A DNA stretch of 32,236 nt from DASUXY01 sp035301985 (GCA_035301985.1 DATGTE010000011.1:1-32236), one strand, 5' to 3'. Counted from the stretch's first letter, positions 24,290 through 32,236 are shown. Numbers and translations: made by a program. Notes: a model not told the origin generated them from the sequence alone.

Positions 24290-25666
24290 ATGAAAAAGAA
24301 GATGAAACTCATAGCTGTTATGGCGTTTATATTTTCAATGCTACACGCTCCAGTCGTCAGTGCAGTTGGTGAAGCTCCGACACAATCTGTTTCAGACTTC
24401 GATCGAAAAATAACAGCCCGATTTGATTCGGAGCGGTCGATGCAACATATCGAGCACTTAAGTGAAGAACTTGGACCACGTGTGACGGGTACAGAAGCTG
24501 AAAAACAAGCTGCACAGTATATCAAAGACGAGCTTGAACGTTACGGTTATGAAGTGCAAACAGAAGAATTTAATATCCCCAGTCAGATGCAAGGTGCGTT
24601 AACCACGTCAATTTCCGAAGATGAGTTGTCCATCCGAATTGCTACGGGATCGGCTTCGACACTCGATGATGGAGTAACAGGAGTTCTCTATCATTCTGGG
24701 ACCGGCGAAAAAGGAGATTTTTCAGAAGAAGTAGAAGGAAACATTGCTTTGATTGAAAGGGGAGAATTAACTTTCTGGGAAAAGGTAGATCATGCGATAG
24801 AGGCCGGGGCAGCTGGTGTCATCATTTACGACAACACCGAGGGACTTGTACCTCCTTCTCCTAGTTTAGGAGGAAATATTGCTTCGATTCCTGTCGTCGC
24901 CATTACACAAGCCGATGGACAGTTATTATTGTCAAAAATGGCTACCGAAAATGTTACAGCTACAATTAAGATTGACGAATTAGAAAAGCAAACATCGCAA
25001 AATATCATTGCCGTCAAACCTCCAAAAGGAAACTCCGCTGATGATGATATTGTTTATGTAACAGCCCATTATGATAGTGTCCCTTATGCACCTGGTGCCA
25101 ATGACAATGCCTCCGGAACATCCGTTGTTCTCGAACTAGCCCGCATCATGAAAGCATATCCGACAGATAAAGAAGTACGCTTTGTCTTTTTTGGCGCTGA
25201 AGAAATCGGTTTAGTTGGTTCAAGATATTACGTCAGTCAACTTTCCCCGTCTGATAAGAATAGAAGTCTTGCAAACTTTAACCTTGATATGGTCGGGACG
25301 GAGTGGGAAAATGCAACAGCATTTTTTGTTAACGTTACGGATGGTGCACCAAACCTTGTCTGGCAATCTTCCAAAAAAGCTGCCGAACGATTAGAGAATG
25401 ACACACTCGTCCTCCATCAAGGAGGTTCTTCTGACCACGTCTCCTTTCACGAAGCGGGAATCGATTCGGCTAACTTTATAAGAAGAGAACCGGGAACCGC
25501 TGCTCTAGAGCCGTGGTATCACACGCCTTTCGATACGATTGATCATATCAGTCAAGACCGTATCCAAGAGGCAGGAGAACTCATTGGTTCAGCGATTTAT
25601 GATGTTGTTCGTAAACAAACACCGCAAAATAAACAACCGTCCACACCGATCATGCAAATGCAATGA
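24290..25666 (+). CDS. Secreted M28-family aminopeptidase with PA domain
   Basis: 458-residue exported di-zinc aminopeptidase. A signal peptide (MKKKMKLIAVMAFIFSML to about VVSA, residues 1-25) is followed by a helical N-part, a protease-associated insert (about 125-215; NIALIERGELTFWEK, AGAAGVIIYDN) and the M28 catalytic domain: H250 (VTAHYDS), D262 (GANDNASGT), E294/E295 (FFGAEEIGLVGS), D323 (NLDMVG) and H401 (WYHTPFDT), the full zinc and catalytic set. Length and layout match B. subtilis YwaD and related arginyl/leucyl aminopeptidases, which trim peptides outside the cell. AAGGAGA 8 nt before the ATG at 24290 and the signal peptide decide against the ATG at 24269. Monocistronic; hairpin at 25718-25757. 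Confidence 0.92.
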   Translation: MKKKMKLIAVMAFIFSMLHAPVVSAVGEAPTQSVSDFDRKITARFDSERSMQHIEHLSEELGPRVTGTEAEKQAAQYIKDELERYGYEVQTEEFNIPSQMQGALTTSISEDELSIRIATGSASTLDDGVTGVLYHSGTGEKGDFSEEVEGNIALIERGELTFWEKVDHAIEAGAAGVIIYDNTEGLVPPSPSLGGNIASIPVVAITQADGQLLLSKMATENVTATIKIDELEKQTSQNIIAVKPPKGNSADDDIVYVTAHYDSVPYAPGANDNASGTSVVLELARIMKAYPTDKEVRFVFFGAEEIGLVGSRYYVSQLSPSDKNRSLANFNLDMVGTEWENATAFFVNVTDGAPNLVWQSSKKAAERLENDTLVLHQGGSSDHVSFHEAGIDSANFIRREPGTAALEPWYHTPFDTIDHISQDRIQEAGELIGSAIYDVVRKQTPQNKQPSTPIMQMQ

Positions 25667-25717
25667 AGTGTGATTTGGAATAAAGGTTCAAACAGGTAAA
25701 TAGATAATCCTTTTTAT

Positions 25718-25757
25718 AAGAGGACGTCCCTTTGATTAATGAGTGGACCGTCCTCTT
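25718..25757 (+). terminator. Terminator of the M28 aminopeptidase gene
   Basis: AAGAGGACG pairs with CGTCCTCTT, extended inside by TCC/GGA after a mismatch; about 12 bp of stem and a 15-base loop, followed by only a short TTTAT. It lies 52 bp after the stop codon. Strong hairpin, weak T tract. Confidence 0.7.
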
Positions 25758-25936
25758 TATGAATAGACCATAAAGAATTCTTCTATATCAACTGGGACAA
25801 ATTGAAAAGCCTCATCGAATGATTTCGTACCTTCTTCATTCCGTAACTTTCCCTCTACATTCGAGATCTCTACAGTTTTTTAAATGGAATAGATGAGTTG
25901 TAAATACGTTGCACTTGAATATGTATAGCCCAACAC
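25757..25936 (-). pseudogene. Decayed C-terminal gene fragment, family unknown
   Basis: One minus-strand frame reads VLGYTYSSATYLQLIYSI, an in-frame TAA, then KTVEISNVEGKLRNEEGTKS and FDEAFQFVPVDIEEFFMVYS to a second TAA at 25759-25757. The composition is clearly protein-like on both sides of the internal stop and there is no start codon, so this is the tail of a lost gene. The family was not recognised. Confidence 0.45.
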
Positions 25937-26264
25937 CTATACTTGTTTAATAGAAAACAAGTGATATCCATTCAAACGCCTTTCAACAATGGATGCACTC
26001 TTTAGTCAAATCATTCGTTGATCCTAAACCAAATAGGTTGTCATACAATGGTCATAAGAGTCATCTCTGTAGACCTATTTGTTTTATTATAATAATAGTA
26101 ACAAAAAGAGCCTTTTCTAATTCGCGCTTAACCTAGAGTTATGGTGGAGCCGTGCTCAATCCAAAACACACCTTATGTTACGGTTTTTAAAATGGTAGGA
26201 ACTTTTTCTTTTTTAACGACAACCTTAACATCCGATTGCGGCCATTTGAAAGGGGATTATATTA
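25937..26264. other. Gap before the small membrane peptide gene
   Basis: AT-rich non-coding stretch. No intact ORF, RNA gene or convincing promoter was recognised. Confidence 0.4.
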
Positions 26265-26414
26265 ATGAATAGTAATAGTGGAAGTCTCGCTTTAGTTGGT
26301 TGTATTCTTATCGGAACAGGAATTGGAATGGTGTTCGATGAAGCAGGGGTTGGAGCGATTATTGGTACTGGAATCGGATTTCTCGTTATGGCTATTTTTA
26401 ACAGAAAAAGATAA
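26265..26414 (+). CDS. 49-aa glycine-rich small membrane protein
   Basis: Starts MNSNSGSLALVG and ends AIFNRKR. Two hydrophobic helices (about 8-22 and 29-45) are built of small residues with regular glycines (ILIGTGIGMVF and GAIIGTGIGFLVMA), a glycine-zipper pattern, joined by a short DEAG turn and ending in a basic tail that favours a cytoplasmic C-terminus. AAAGGGG lies 8 nt before the ATG. The frame is too short for usual gene finders but has a good ribosome site, balanced codons and a self-consistent topology. Similar short peptides occur as hypothetical proteins in Bacillaceae, but no function is known to me. No toxin-antitoxin partner was found beside it. Confidence 0.65.
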   Translation: MNSNSGSLALVGCILIGTGIGMVFDEAGVGAIIGTGIGFLVMAIFNRKR

Positions 26415-26546
26415 ACTGAAGCGGATATCTTCTTATGTAAATGGCTCCTATTTATCTCTAACAACCTCACCATCAAGAACGCTTGAATGCTGATAGTCAT
26501 TCGATTAAAATCACTTCAGAAGACGTACATAACCAAATAATCGGAT

Positions 26547-26613
26547 GAAAAAAGAACGGTTTTTGAAGACGGACCAGATGATCGAATCATACAATGTCTC
26601 ACAAAAACCGCTC
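26547..26613 (-). terminator. Terminator of the FAD-dehydrogenase/BASS-transporter operon
   Basis: On the minus strand GAGCGGTTTTTG and GAGAC pair with GTCTT and CAAAAACCGTTC (about 17 bp with a bulge and some wobble) around a 25-base loop, followed by TTTTTT. It is about 70 bp past the transporter stop codon. Confidence 0.7.
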
Positions 26614-26679
26614 GAATAAAAAACGGATGTTATTTCTCCACAAATCGAGTTGTAAGTTTCTTATTTTGCAGAAAATTTC

Positions 26680-27657
26680 TCAATCAGTTGCTGACATATT
26701 ATAGCGCTCAATCGGTTTCTCGGAAGGTTGGGCAATTCTTTTCTTCGACCAAATACTCGCAATGACTGGACCGGAAATGTTATGCCAAACCGCTGCTAAT
26801 GCACTCGGAAGAGCAGCTAATGGTCCAAAGTGTGTAGTTGCTAATGCTACACCTAGACCAGAATTTTGCATCCCAACTTCAATCGAAATTGCCCTCCGAT
26901 CACTTTCACTCAGTCCTAAGAAACGAGCGATATAATATCCTAATAAAAGCCCGATCGTATTATGGAGAAAAACAGCTATAAATAACAATAATCCTGCTGA
27001 AGCAATCGTATCAACGTTTCCAGAAACGACGGCTGTTACGATAATCATAATGGCTATGACGGATAGTAAAGGGACGACTTTAACACTTTTTTCTACGAAA
27101 GAAGGCATCAGTCGCCTTACCATCAATCCAAGCACAATCGGAATAATAATCACTTGGACAATCGACATAAACATGGAGCGTGCATCAATTGGCATCCATT
27201 GACCTGCTAACCATAATAAAAGTAATGGGGTTATAACAGGTGCTAGAATTGTCGAAAAAGACGTCATTGTAATCGAAAGAGGAAGGTTTCCCCTAGCTAA
27301 GTACACCATGACATTCGAGGCCGTACCACCTGGAACCGAACCCAGTAATACAAGTCCTGCCGCTAATTCTGCCGGTAAATTCATAACATAAGCAATGATA
27401 AAAGCGGCAAGTGGCATGACCACAAATTGTGCCAATATACCAATCATCACAGGAATCGGGTTCGTCACAATCAGTTTGAAATCGGCCCCTTTTAACGTGA
27501 GCCCCATGCCAAACATAACAATACCTAATAAAAGCGTAATATATCCATTAAAGATGAGAAATGGCTTCGGTATAAAAAAAGCTATACAAGCGACAACAAC
27601 TACCCATAAGGCAAAGTATTTCCCAGCAACATCACTCATTTTTTCTAAAAACTTCAT
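26680..27657 (-). CDS. BASS-family sodium-dependent organic anion transporter
   Basis: 325-residue membrane protein with about nine or ten helices and the bile-acid:Na+ symporter family marks: LLGIVMFGMGLTL, GLVLLGSVPGGTASNVMVYL with the crossover Na+ site region, and ISIEVGMQNSGLGVALA in the second repeat. Bacterial relatives include B. subtilis YocS and ketopantoate transporter PanS; bacterial substrates are typically 2-keto or hydroxy acids and other organic anions. Its ATG overlaps the upstream dehydrogenase stop (ATGA, 4 nt), with AAGGA 8 nt before it, so the two genes are translationally coupled. It is therefore predicted to import the dehydrogenase substrate (or export its product). 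Controlled by the GntR operators upstream of the operon. Confidence 0.88.
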   Translation of the reverse strand: MKFLEKMSDVAGKYFALWVVVVACIAFFIPKPFLIFNGYITLLLGIVMFGMGLTLKGADFKLIVTNPIPVMIGILAQFVVMPLAAFIIAYVMNLPAELAAGLVLLGSVPGGTASNVMVYLARGNLPLSITMTSFSTILAPVITPLLLLWLAGQWMPIDARSMFMSIVQVIIIPIVLGLMVRRLMPSFVEKSVKVVPLLSVIAIMIIVTAVVSGNVDTIASAGLLLFIAVFLHNTIGLLLGYYIARFLGLSESDRRAISIEVGMQNSGLGVALATTHFGPLAALPSALAAVWHNISGPVIASIWSKKRIAQPSEKPIERYNMSATD

Positions 27658-29048
27658 TGGCCTGTTCCTTTTTGAGAAACATTTACTAATTTACCTTTAT
27701 TCAGAATATTTTTTGGATCAAGTGCCCGTTTAATTTTTTCCATAACATCGTATGCAGTCCCATGTTCAGTCTGTTGATATTTTTGTTTGCCTACACCTAC
27801 ACCATGTTCACCTGTACACGTTCCACCGCATTTCAATGCATACATAACGAGCTGTTCATTAAATTGATGCGCTTGATCGACTTCTTGTTGCTTATTCATA
27901 TCAATCATAATCAGCGTATGGAAATTTCCATCCCCAACATGTCCGAGAATTCCCCCTGGTAACCCAATCTCATCCAACAGTTTGCGAGCGTATAAGACAG
28001 CATTGGCTAATTCGGAAATGGGGACACTTACATCCGTGACCATCATTTCCTTACCGGGATATCCATGAATATATGCATAAGCTAAGTTATGGCGAGCTTC
28101 CCATAGTTTATTTCGGGCGGCGTGATCTTTTTCAAATTGAATCTCTTGACAATGATGTTCATTGACAAGGGACTCCATAAATTGGACGTCTTGTTTCAAT
28201 CCATCCTCATTACCGTGAAATTCCATGAACAACGTAGGTTCTTCTTTATAGTTTGTGTCATTATGTTTATTTACTTGTTGCATGGATGCTTCATCAACCA
28301 GTTCAACACGTGCAATCGGAATGCCACCTTGTAAAATAGAGACGACGGCCTCAGTTGCATCACGAATCGTAGGGAATGATGCTCTTGCAGCCATGATATG
28401 CTCTGGTATTCCATATACGCGTAAGGTTAATTCTGTAAAACAACCGAGCGTTCCTTCAGAGCCTGTGAAAAGGCCGTTTAAATGATAGCCTGATGCTGAT
28501 TTTGCCGCTAAATTCCCCGTATGAATTACCGTTCCATCAGCTAAAACCACCTCTAAATCTCTTACCTGATCACGCATTACACCATATTTTACAGACGTTG
28601 TTCCACTCGCATTGGTAGCAACCATCCCCCCTAATGTCGCATCTGCTCCAGGATCTACAGAGAAAAAGAGTCCATATTTCTTTAATTCTTTATTCAATTG
28701 TGTTCGCGTTACTCCAGGCTGCACTTTAACGAGGAAATCATTTTCTTTTATTTCTAGTATTTGATTCATTAAAGAAAAGTCGATTGAAATCCCTTGATTG
28801 TAAGGAATAACATGCCCTTCAAGACTCGTACCCAGACCAAACGGTACAACAGGAACTTGATACGCCTGTGCGATTTTCATAATTTCACTTACTTCTTCTG
28901 TACGTGTAGGAAAGACAACGACATCTGGTAGACTTGTTTTATGATAGGATTCATCTTTTCCATGTAATTCACGTACATTCTGATTTGTGGAAACTTGATT
29001 TTCTGGAAGTACTTCGGTTAATTTACGAACAAGTAATTCATGATTCAC
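27654..29048 (-). CDS. FAD-linked D-2-hydroxyacid dehydrogenase (D-lactate dehydrogenase/GlcD family)
   Basis: 464-residue flavoprotein of the PCMH/VAO family. FAD-binding loop VPFGLGTSLEGHVIP (68-82) and SVDPGADATLGGMVATNASG with TTSVKYG; C-terminal GHVGDGNFH and CTGEHGVGVGKQKY with conserved catalytic or metal-binding histidines; ends in ALDPKNILNKGK. The ATLGGMVATNASG version of the loop is more like cytochrome-type D-lactate dehydrogenases (LDHD/Dld) than GlcD. It starts at GTG (29048) with GGGGGAGA 5 nt before it. First gene of a two-gene operon with the BASS transporter, facing a FadR-type regulator of a subfamily that often senses lactate or related acids. D-lactate is the leading candidate substrate, but other D-2-hydroxyacids are possible. 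Confidence 0.88.
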   Translation of the reverse strand: MNHELLVRKLTEVLPENQVSTNQNVRELHGKDESYHKTSLPDVVVFPTRTEEVSEIMKIAQAYQVPVVPFGLGTSLEGHVIPYNQGISIDFSLMNQILEIKENDFLVKVQPGVTRTQLNKELKKYGLFFSVDPGADATLGGMVATNASGTTSVKYGVMRDQVRDLEVVLADGTVIHTGNLAAKSASGYHLNGLFTGSEGTLGCFTELTLRVYGIPEHIMAARASFPTIRDATEAVVSILQGGIPIARVELVDEASMQQVNKHNDTNYKEEPTLFMEFHGNEDGLKQDVQFMESLVNEHHCQEIQFEKDHAARNKLWEARHNLAYAYIHGYPGKEMMVTDVSVPISELANAVLYARKLLDEIGLPGGILGHVGDGNFHTLIMIDMNKQQEVDQAHQFNEQLVMYALKCGGTCTGEHGVGVGKQKYQQTEHGTAYDVMEKIKRALDPKNILNKGKLVNVSQKGTGQ

Positions 29049-29076
29049 TTCAATCTCCCCCTTATATGTAGTTACG

Positions 29077-29118
29077 TGGTCTAACCAAAAAACACAATAT
29101 CAGTTAGTGGTCTGACCA
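29077..29118. promoter_or_regulatory. Twin GntR/FadR-type operators
   Basis: Two perfect copies of the FadR-subfamily palindrome TGGTnnnACCA: TGGTCTAACCA (29077-29087) and TGGTCTGACCA (29108-29118), 31 bp centre to centre, close to three helical turns. Both lie between the predicted start site and start codon of the dehydrogenase operon, where bound protein would block transcription. The regulator gene begins 190 bp away, divergently. Confidence 0.82.
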
Positions 29119-29127
29119 GTATAATAA

Positions 29128-29154
29128 ATTATAGTATAGGGAATTGTTAGACAA
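29128..29154 (-). promoter_or_regulatory. Promoter of the dehydrogenase/BASS operon
   Basis: Minus strand: TTGTCT (29154-29149), 15-base spacer, TATAAT (29133-29128). The -10 box is perfect; the spacer is short. The operators lie just downstream. A plus-strand TATAAT near 29190 may serve the regulator gene, but has no good -35. Confidence 0.55.
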
Positions 29155-29305
29155 AATTCAATCTTCCCGTTTTTTATTTTTTTCATTCATGTATAATAAT
29201 GTTTAATTCTCTTTAAATGAAGGTGAATAGGAATCAAAATGAGCTATAAAACACAATCTTTTCAATTCAAAACAAGAAAATGGCGTCATATAGGAGTGGG
29301 TCATC

Positions 29306-30025
29306 GTGGAGAAACAGAAGAAAAAAGCTTATGAAATTGTTGTTAACAAAATCGAGCAGTATTTTGCAAAAGGAAAGTTAAAAGCTGGGGACCAGTTGCC
29401 CTCTGAAAGGGAATTAGCTAATCAGTTTAATGTGAGCAGGACATCCGTTCGTGAAGGCTTACGAACATTGGAACACAATGGAATCATTGAAATAAAACGT
29501 GGACAAGGAAGTTTTATTAAAACAACTCATATGTCACTGTTAACGGATAAACTGTCCTCTACAATCTTACAAACAGAGGATGATTTAGTATATGAAATGC
29601 TCGAATTTCGCCAAGCTTTAGAGGTAGAATCTGCATATTTAGCGGCTCAAAGAGCGACGTCAGAAGAATTAAAAAAGATTAAACAAGCTTTGGAAATGAT
29701 GGGATCTTCAAAAGGAGATGTTGAAAAAGGAGTTCGAGCGGATTTACAATTTCATATTGCAATTGTCGAAGCGACACACAATACAGTCTTTATCAACTTA
29801 AGCAAAACATTATATGAATATATGGAAGATACGATACGAGCGACTCGACGCCATCGTCTATCGGATCCATCCCGTTATGAAGATACATTTAAAGAACATA
29901 AAGACATTTATGTAGCGATTGCATCGGGAGACCAACATCAAGCTAAACAACTCATGAAAGAACACATTATACAAATACGAAGAGAATTGAGCGAATCTTT
30001 ATTGTCTATACCTTGTCAACAATGA
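29306..30025 (+). CDS. GntR-family transcriptional regulator, FadR subfamily (FCD domain)
   Basis: 239-residue regulator: N-terminal winged helix-turn-helix (about 8-72; LPSERELANQFNVSRTSVRE and IIEIKRGQGSFI) and a C-terminal FCD ligand domain (about 90-230) with the usual metal-binding set D146, H150, H198, H220. FCD regulators such as LldR, PdhR and GlcC sense carboxylic acids. The start is a GTG (29306) with AGGAG 9 nt upstream. It is transcribed away from the dehydrogenase/transporter operon, and the two TGGTnnnACCA sites between them fit the half-site read by this subfamily. Likely a local repressor released by the hydroxyacid substrate. Family certain; ligand inferred. Confidence 0.92.
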   Translation: MEKQKKKAYEIVVNKIEQYFAKGKLKAGDQLPSERELANQFNVSRTSVREGLRTLEHNGIIEIKRGQGSFIKTTHMSLLTDKLSSTILQTEDDLVYEMLEFRQALEVESAYLAAQRATSEELKKIKQALEMMGSSKGDVEKGVRADLQFHIAIVEATHNTVFINLSKTLYEYMEDTIRATRRHRLSDPSRYEDTFKEHKDIYVAIASGDQHQAKQLMKEHIIQIRRELSESLLSIPCQQ

Positions 30026-30382
30026 CAGCTCCCCTAGTTGTGTTCTAACGTTGAAGGTGCTTTATAAGGGGAGTGAGTGAAGACGTCACGCCGAGAAAGT
30101 CATCGCTTAAGTATTTCCGGTTTACATCATCTCAAACGATTCGCTCAAACGCCCTTTCAGACTTTTCTTTTTTTGTTTTTCATCATATAACATCGTGTTG
30201 AAGCCTTTTTTATATCAAAAACTGTCTAACTCTGGCAAGGTAGATTAAAATTGATGCGTACTCTACTGCAATCATCGTCAAACATATATAATTCACGGGT
30301 AACAGGAACGTAATCACCTTCACCATTCACGAAATTCACGAAGCCATGTACCGACATTCATTACGATTTGCTCAATGTGAAT
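30026..30382. other. Convergent gap between the GntR regulator and the MscS gene
   Basis: CTCCCCT (30039 on) can pair with AGGGGAG (30067 on) across a large loop, a weak terminator candidate for the regulator. The right-hand half is a decayed coding fragment (30226-30380). Nothing else recognised. Confidence 0.4.
30226..30380 (-). pseudogene. Frameshifted coding fragment downstream of the MscS gene
   Basis: Minus-strand frame one reads IHIEQIVMNVGTWLREF, ending at a TGA. A +1 shift continues VNGEGDYVPVTRELYMFDDD and CSRVRINFNLPCQS to a TAG at 30228-30226. The joined sequence looks like the remains of one small protein. Family unknown. It begins right after the mscS-like stop codon, so it may once have been the next gene of that transcript. 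Confidence 0.35.
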
Positions 30383-31162
30383 CTATTCGAGGTTAGCAAG
30401 CGTCTCTTTTAAGAGTTTACGAAGTTTTCGTTCGACATTCCATTGTTCCATATTTTTTGTTTTGCAAATGACGCGAATGACGACGTTTGCGGAATCCATT
30501 TCTTCGACCCCGAGTACGTCCGGCCCCTCTAAGATCGCGGATTCTTTTTCTGCAAATTCCTCACAAGCCTGTTGGAGCGCCTTGATTGCTTGATCAATAT
30601 CTTCATCGTAAGAAATCGATATATCAACGAGGGCACGCATATTTCCTCGCGAATGATTGCTCACACTCGTAATTTCACGGTTTGGAATAAAGTGGAGTGT
30701 GCCGTCAAACCCTCGTAATGTCGTCGTACGCAAACCAATTTCCGCTATGATGCCATCATAGCCAGCGACCGTTACGTAATCGTCTACATCCATTTGCTTT
30801 TCCAACAAAATAAAAAAGCCCGTTACAACATCGCTTACTAGACCTTGAGCACCGAATCCAATCGCAAGCCCTACAATACCAGCTCCGGCAAGCAATGCCT
30901 TAATATCTAAACCAAATAATTCAAACACAATGCCGATGATGATAAATAATAGAAAATACGTAAATACATTACTGACAATCGATTGAAGTGTCCGCCTCCG
31001 ACTGGACGATCGCGTTTCTGTTTTATACTTTCTTTGAAATGCCTTCTCAATCGCTCGTTGACCAATCGACTTGACGATGAAATAAATAATGACAATCGCG
31101 ATTAGTTTTACGAGGACCATTCCCCATTCTACAAATAACTGTGAACCATTCACTTGTTCCAT
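30383..31162 (-). CDS. MscS-family small-conductance mechanosensitive channel
   Basis: 259-residue channel with three membrane segments (about 10-30, 65-85, 90-115) followed by the cytoplasmic beta and alpha/beta vestibule domains. The pore helix GAGIVGLAIGFGAQGLVSDV shows the Gly/Ala packing of MscS TM3, followed by GFFILLEKQMDVDDYVTV and FIPNREITSVSNHSRG. It opens under membrane tension to release solutes in hypo-osmotic shock. Length and pattern match B. subtilis YkuT. The start is uncertain: AAAGGTGG abuts the ATG at 31162 with very short spacing, and the next in-frame ATG (31120) is no better. The N-terminus chosen keeps the full first helix. Confidence 0.9.
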   Translation of the reverse strand: MEQVNGSQLFVEWGMVLVKLIAIVIIYFIVKSIGQRAIEKAFQRKYKTETRSSSRRRTLQSIVSNVFTYFLLFIIIGIVFELFGLDIKALLAGAGIVGLAIGFGAQGLVSDVVTGFFILLEKQMDVDDYVTVAGYDGIIAEIGLRTTTLRGFDGTLHFIPNREITSVSNHSRGNMRALVDISISYDEDIDQAIKALQQACEEFAEKESAILEGPDVLGVEEMDSANVVIRVICKTKNMEQWNVERKLRKLLKETLANLE

Positions 31163-31548
31163 CCACCTTTCATGACAATCACTTCTATCATAATATGTAT
31201 TGCCGCTAAAAATATTAATACAACGTCCAATTTTGCCAATCGGGAATGATTATTCAGTTCCCCTTTTTAAAAATGAACAAACATGCTGGTAAATACTTTC
31301 ACATAAGCATAAAGGTAAAGGCCCCCTCAATTCTTTTAGACCGTGCATAAATGAAACAGTGACGAAGCATTACGAAAAGCCGATCGCCGTCAGCTTGTCA
31401 GCACTCGACGCGCATCTGCTTTCTATCCGTTTACGCACCATGACTTAGGGCAACATTTCACTTTCTTTAATAGAATATGCTAAATTATTAGTAGTCTATC
31501 ACCAACAAATTGTACAATAAATCTTTTTTACAAACAAGGAAGGATACG
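31163..31548. other. Divergent gap between the MscS and ung genes
   Basis: No gene recognised. A more GC-rich patch at about 31370-31440 is unexplained. No convincing promoter pair was seen for ung. Confidence 0.4.
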
Positions 31549-32229
31549 ATGAATAGAAAGCGAAAACAAATTTTAACAAACGATTGGGCTCCCTTACTAG
31601 AAGAAGAGTTCACGAAGCCTTACTATTTGCGATTAAGAGAATTTTTAAAGCGAGAATATATGACACAAACGATTTATCCGCACATGAATGATATTTTCAA
31701 TGCCCTTCATTATACACCTTTTCAACAAGTAAAAGTCGTCATTTTAGGACAAGATCCTTATCACGGTCCAAACCAAGCACACGGTCTCAGTTTTTCGGTA
31801 CAACCTGGAGTGAAGCAGCCACCTTCCCTCGTTAATATATTTAAAGAGCTACAAAACGATTTAGGTTATTTGCCACCACAACATGGCTATTTAGTCGACT
31901 GGACGAAACAAGGCGTTCTTCTATTAAATACAGTTTTAACCGTGCGGAAAGGGCAAGCACATTCCCATCGAGGACAGGGTTGGGAAAACTTTACAAATCG
32001 CGTCATCACGACATTGAACGAAAAAGAACATCCGATTGTTTATATTTTGTGGGGTAGAGCAGCCCAAAGCAAAATAGAACTCATCGATACAACGAAGCAT
32101 TACATCATTCAATCGACTCATCCGAGTCCTTTTTCAGCTCACCGAGGTTTCTTCGGTAGCAAGCCTTTTTCAAGAACAAATGAAATTTTGAAAAGCGTGG
32201 GGCTTGTGGAAATTCAGTGGGAGTTGTAA
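31549..32229 (+). CDS. ung: Uracil-DNA glycosylase, family 1
   Basis: 226-residue uracil-DNA glycosylase that removes uracil from DNA to start base-excision repair. Diagnostic motifs: the water-activating loop GQDPYHGPNQAHGLSFSV (67-84, catalytic D69), LLLNTVLTV (N127 for uracil recognition), WGRAAQ, and the minor-groove intercalation loop HPSPFSAHRGF (191-201, catalytic H191). The length equals the B. subtilis enzyme (about 225). AAGGAAGGA just before the ATG at 31549 fixes the start; the upstream in-frame start at 31510 has no site. It ends 7 bp before the window edge, so downstream context is not visible. Confidence 0.96.
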   Translation: MNRKRKQILTNDWAPLLEEEFTKPYYLRLREFLKREYMTQTIYPHMNDIFNALHYTPFQQVKVVILGQDPYHGPNQAHGLSFSVQPGVKQPPSLVNIFKELQNDLGYLPPQHGYLVDWTKQGVLLLNTVLTVRKGQAHSHRGQGWENFTNRVITTLNEKEHPIVYILWGRAAQSKIELIDTTKHYIIQSTHPSPFSAHRGFFGSKPFSRTNEILKSVGLVEIQWEL

Positions 32230-32236
32230 AGTATAT

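Noticed and set aside
24136..24372. Plus-strand ORF running into the M28 peptidase start
   Set aside because: It ends inside the signal-peptide region in another frame and has no ribosome site at its start; its non-overlapping part shows no recognisable domain.

Overview
This 32.2 kb window looks like chromosome of a low-GC, endospore-former-type Firmicute (Bacillaceae or a close relative). The evidence is purine-rich AGGAGG-type ribosome binding sites, sigma-A promoters, an S-box (SAM-I) riboswitch, a CcpA cre-like site, and Bacillus-type versions of Ung, a MscS channel, an M28 aminopeptidase and a GntR/FadR regulator. No rRNA, tRNA, CRISPR array, insertion sequence or phage gene was recognised. 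The species cannot be fixed from the sequence alone.

Layout, left to right. (1) 1-2671: the N-terminal part of a Mrr-like restriction nuclease running off the left edge, its start probably damaged, then a large M14 zinc carboxypeptidase-like protein with a C-terminal lectin-like domain. (2) 2850-4440: a GltS-type Na+/glutamate symporter with its own promoter and a strong terminator. (3) 4874-8390: a sulfur-scavenging operon (NtaA/DszA-type FMNH2 monooxygenase, DszC/SfnB-type acyl-CoA-dehydrogenase-like monooxygenase, flavin reductase) behind a complete SAM-I riboswitch. (4) 8475-12783: three contiguous or overlapping genes (YtcJ-type amidohydrolase, SSS-family Na+ symporter, M20 N-carbamoylase/amidohydrolase), probably an amide or N-carbamoyl compound uptake and hydrolysis pathway. 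(5) 13538-14515: a quinone-oxidoreductase-like MDR enzyme. (6) 14676-17413: glcD-glcF, a glycolate/2-hydroxyacid oxidase pair. (7) 17600-19260: a graveyard of broken genes (a possible heme-copper oxidase subunit I tail, another membrane protein, a GrpB-family protein). (8) 19496-23622: amidase, acyl-CoA synthetase and an SDR 3-hydroxyacyl-CoA-dehydrogenase-like enzyme, with a cre-like site. (9) 24290-25666: a secreted M28 aminopeptidase, then a 49-aa glycine-rich membrane peptide. (10) 26680-30025: a BASS transporter and a D-lactate/glycolate-type FAD dehydrogenase transcribed divergently from a FadR-type GntR regulator, with two perfect TGGTnnnACCA operators between them. (11) 30383-32229: a MscS channel and uracil-DNA glycosylase.

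Taken together this is an accessory catabolic region: peptide, amide, organosulfur, hydroxyacid and acyl-acid utilisation genes, each paired with a transporter or specific regulator. The large intergenic gaps hold decayed coding fragments, so the region has been losing genes. The best-supported points of special interest are the riboswitch-controlled two-component monooxygenase operon, the twin GntR operators, and the compact amidohydrolase/symporter/carbamoylase operon.
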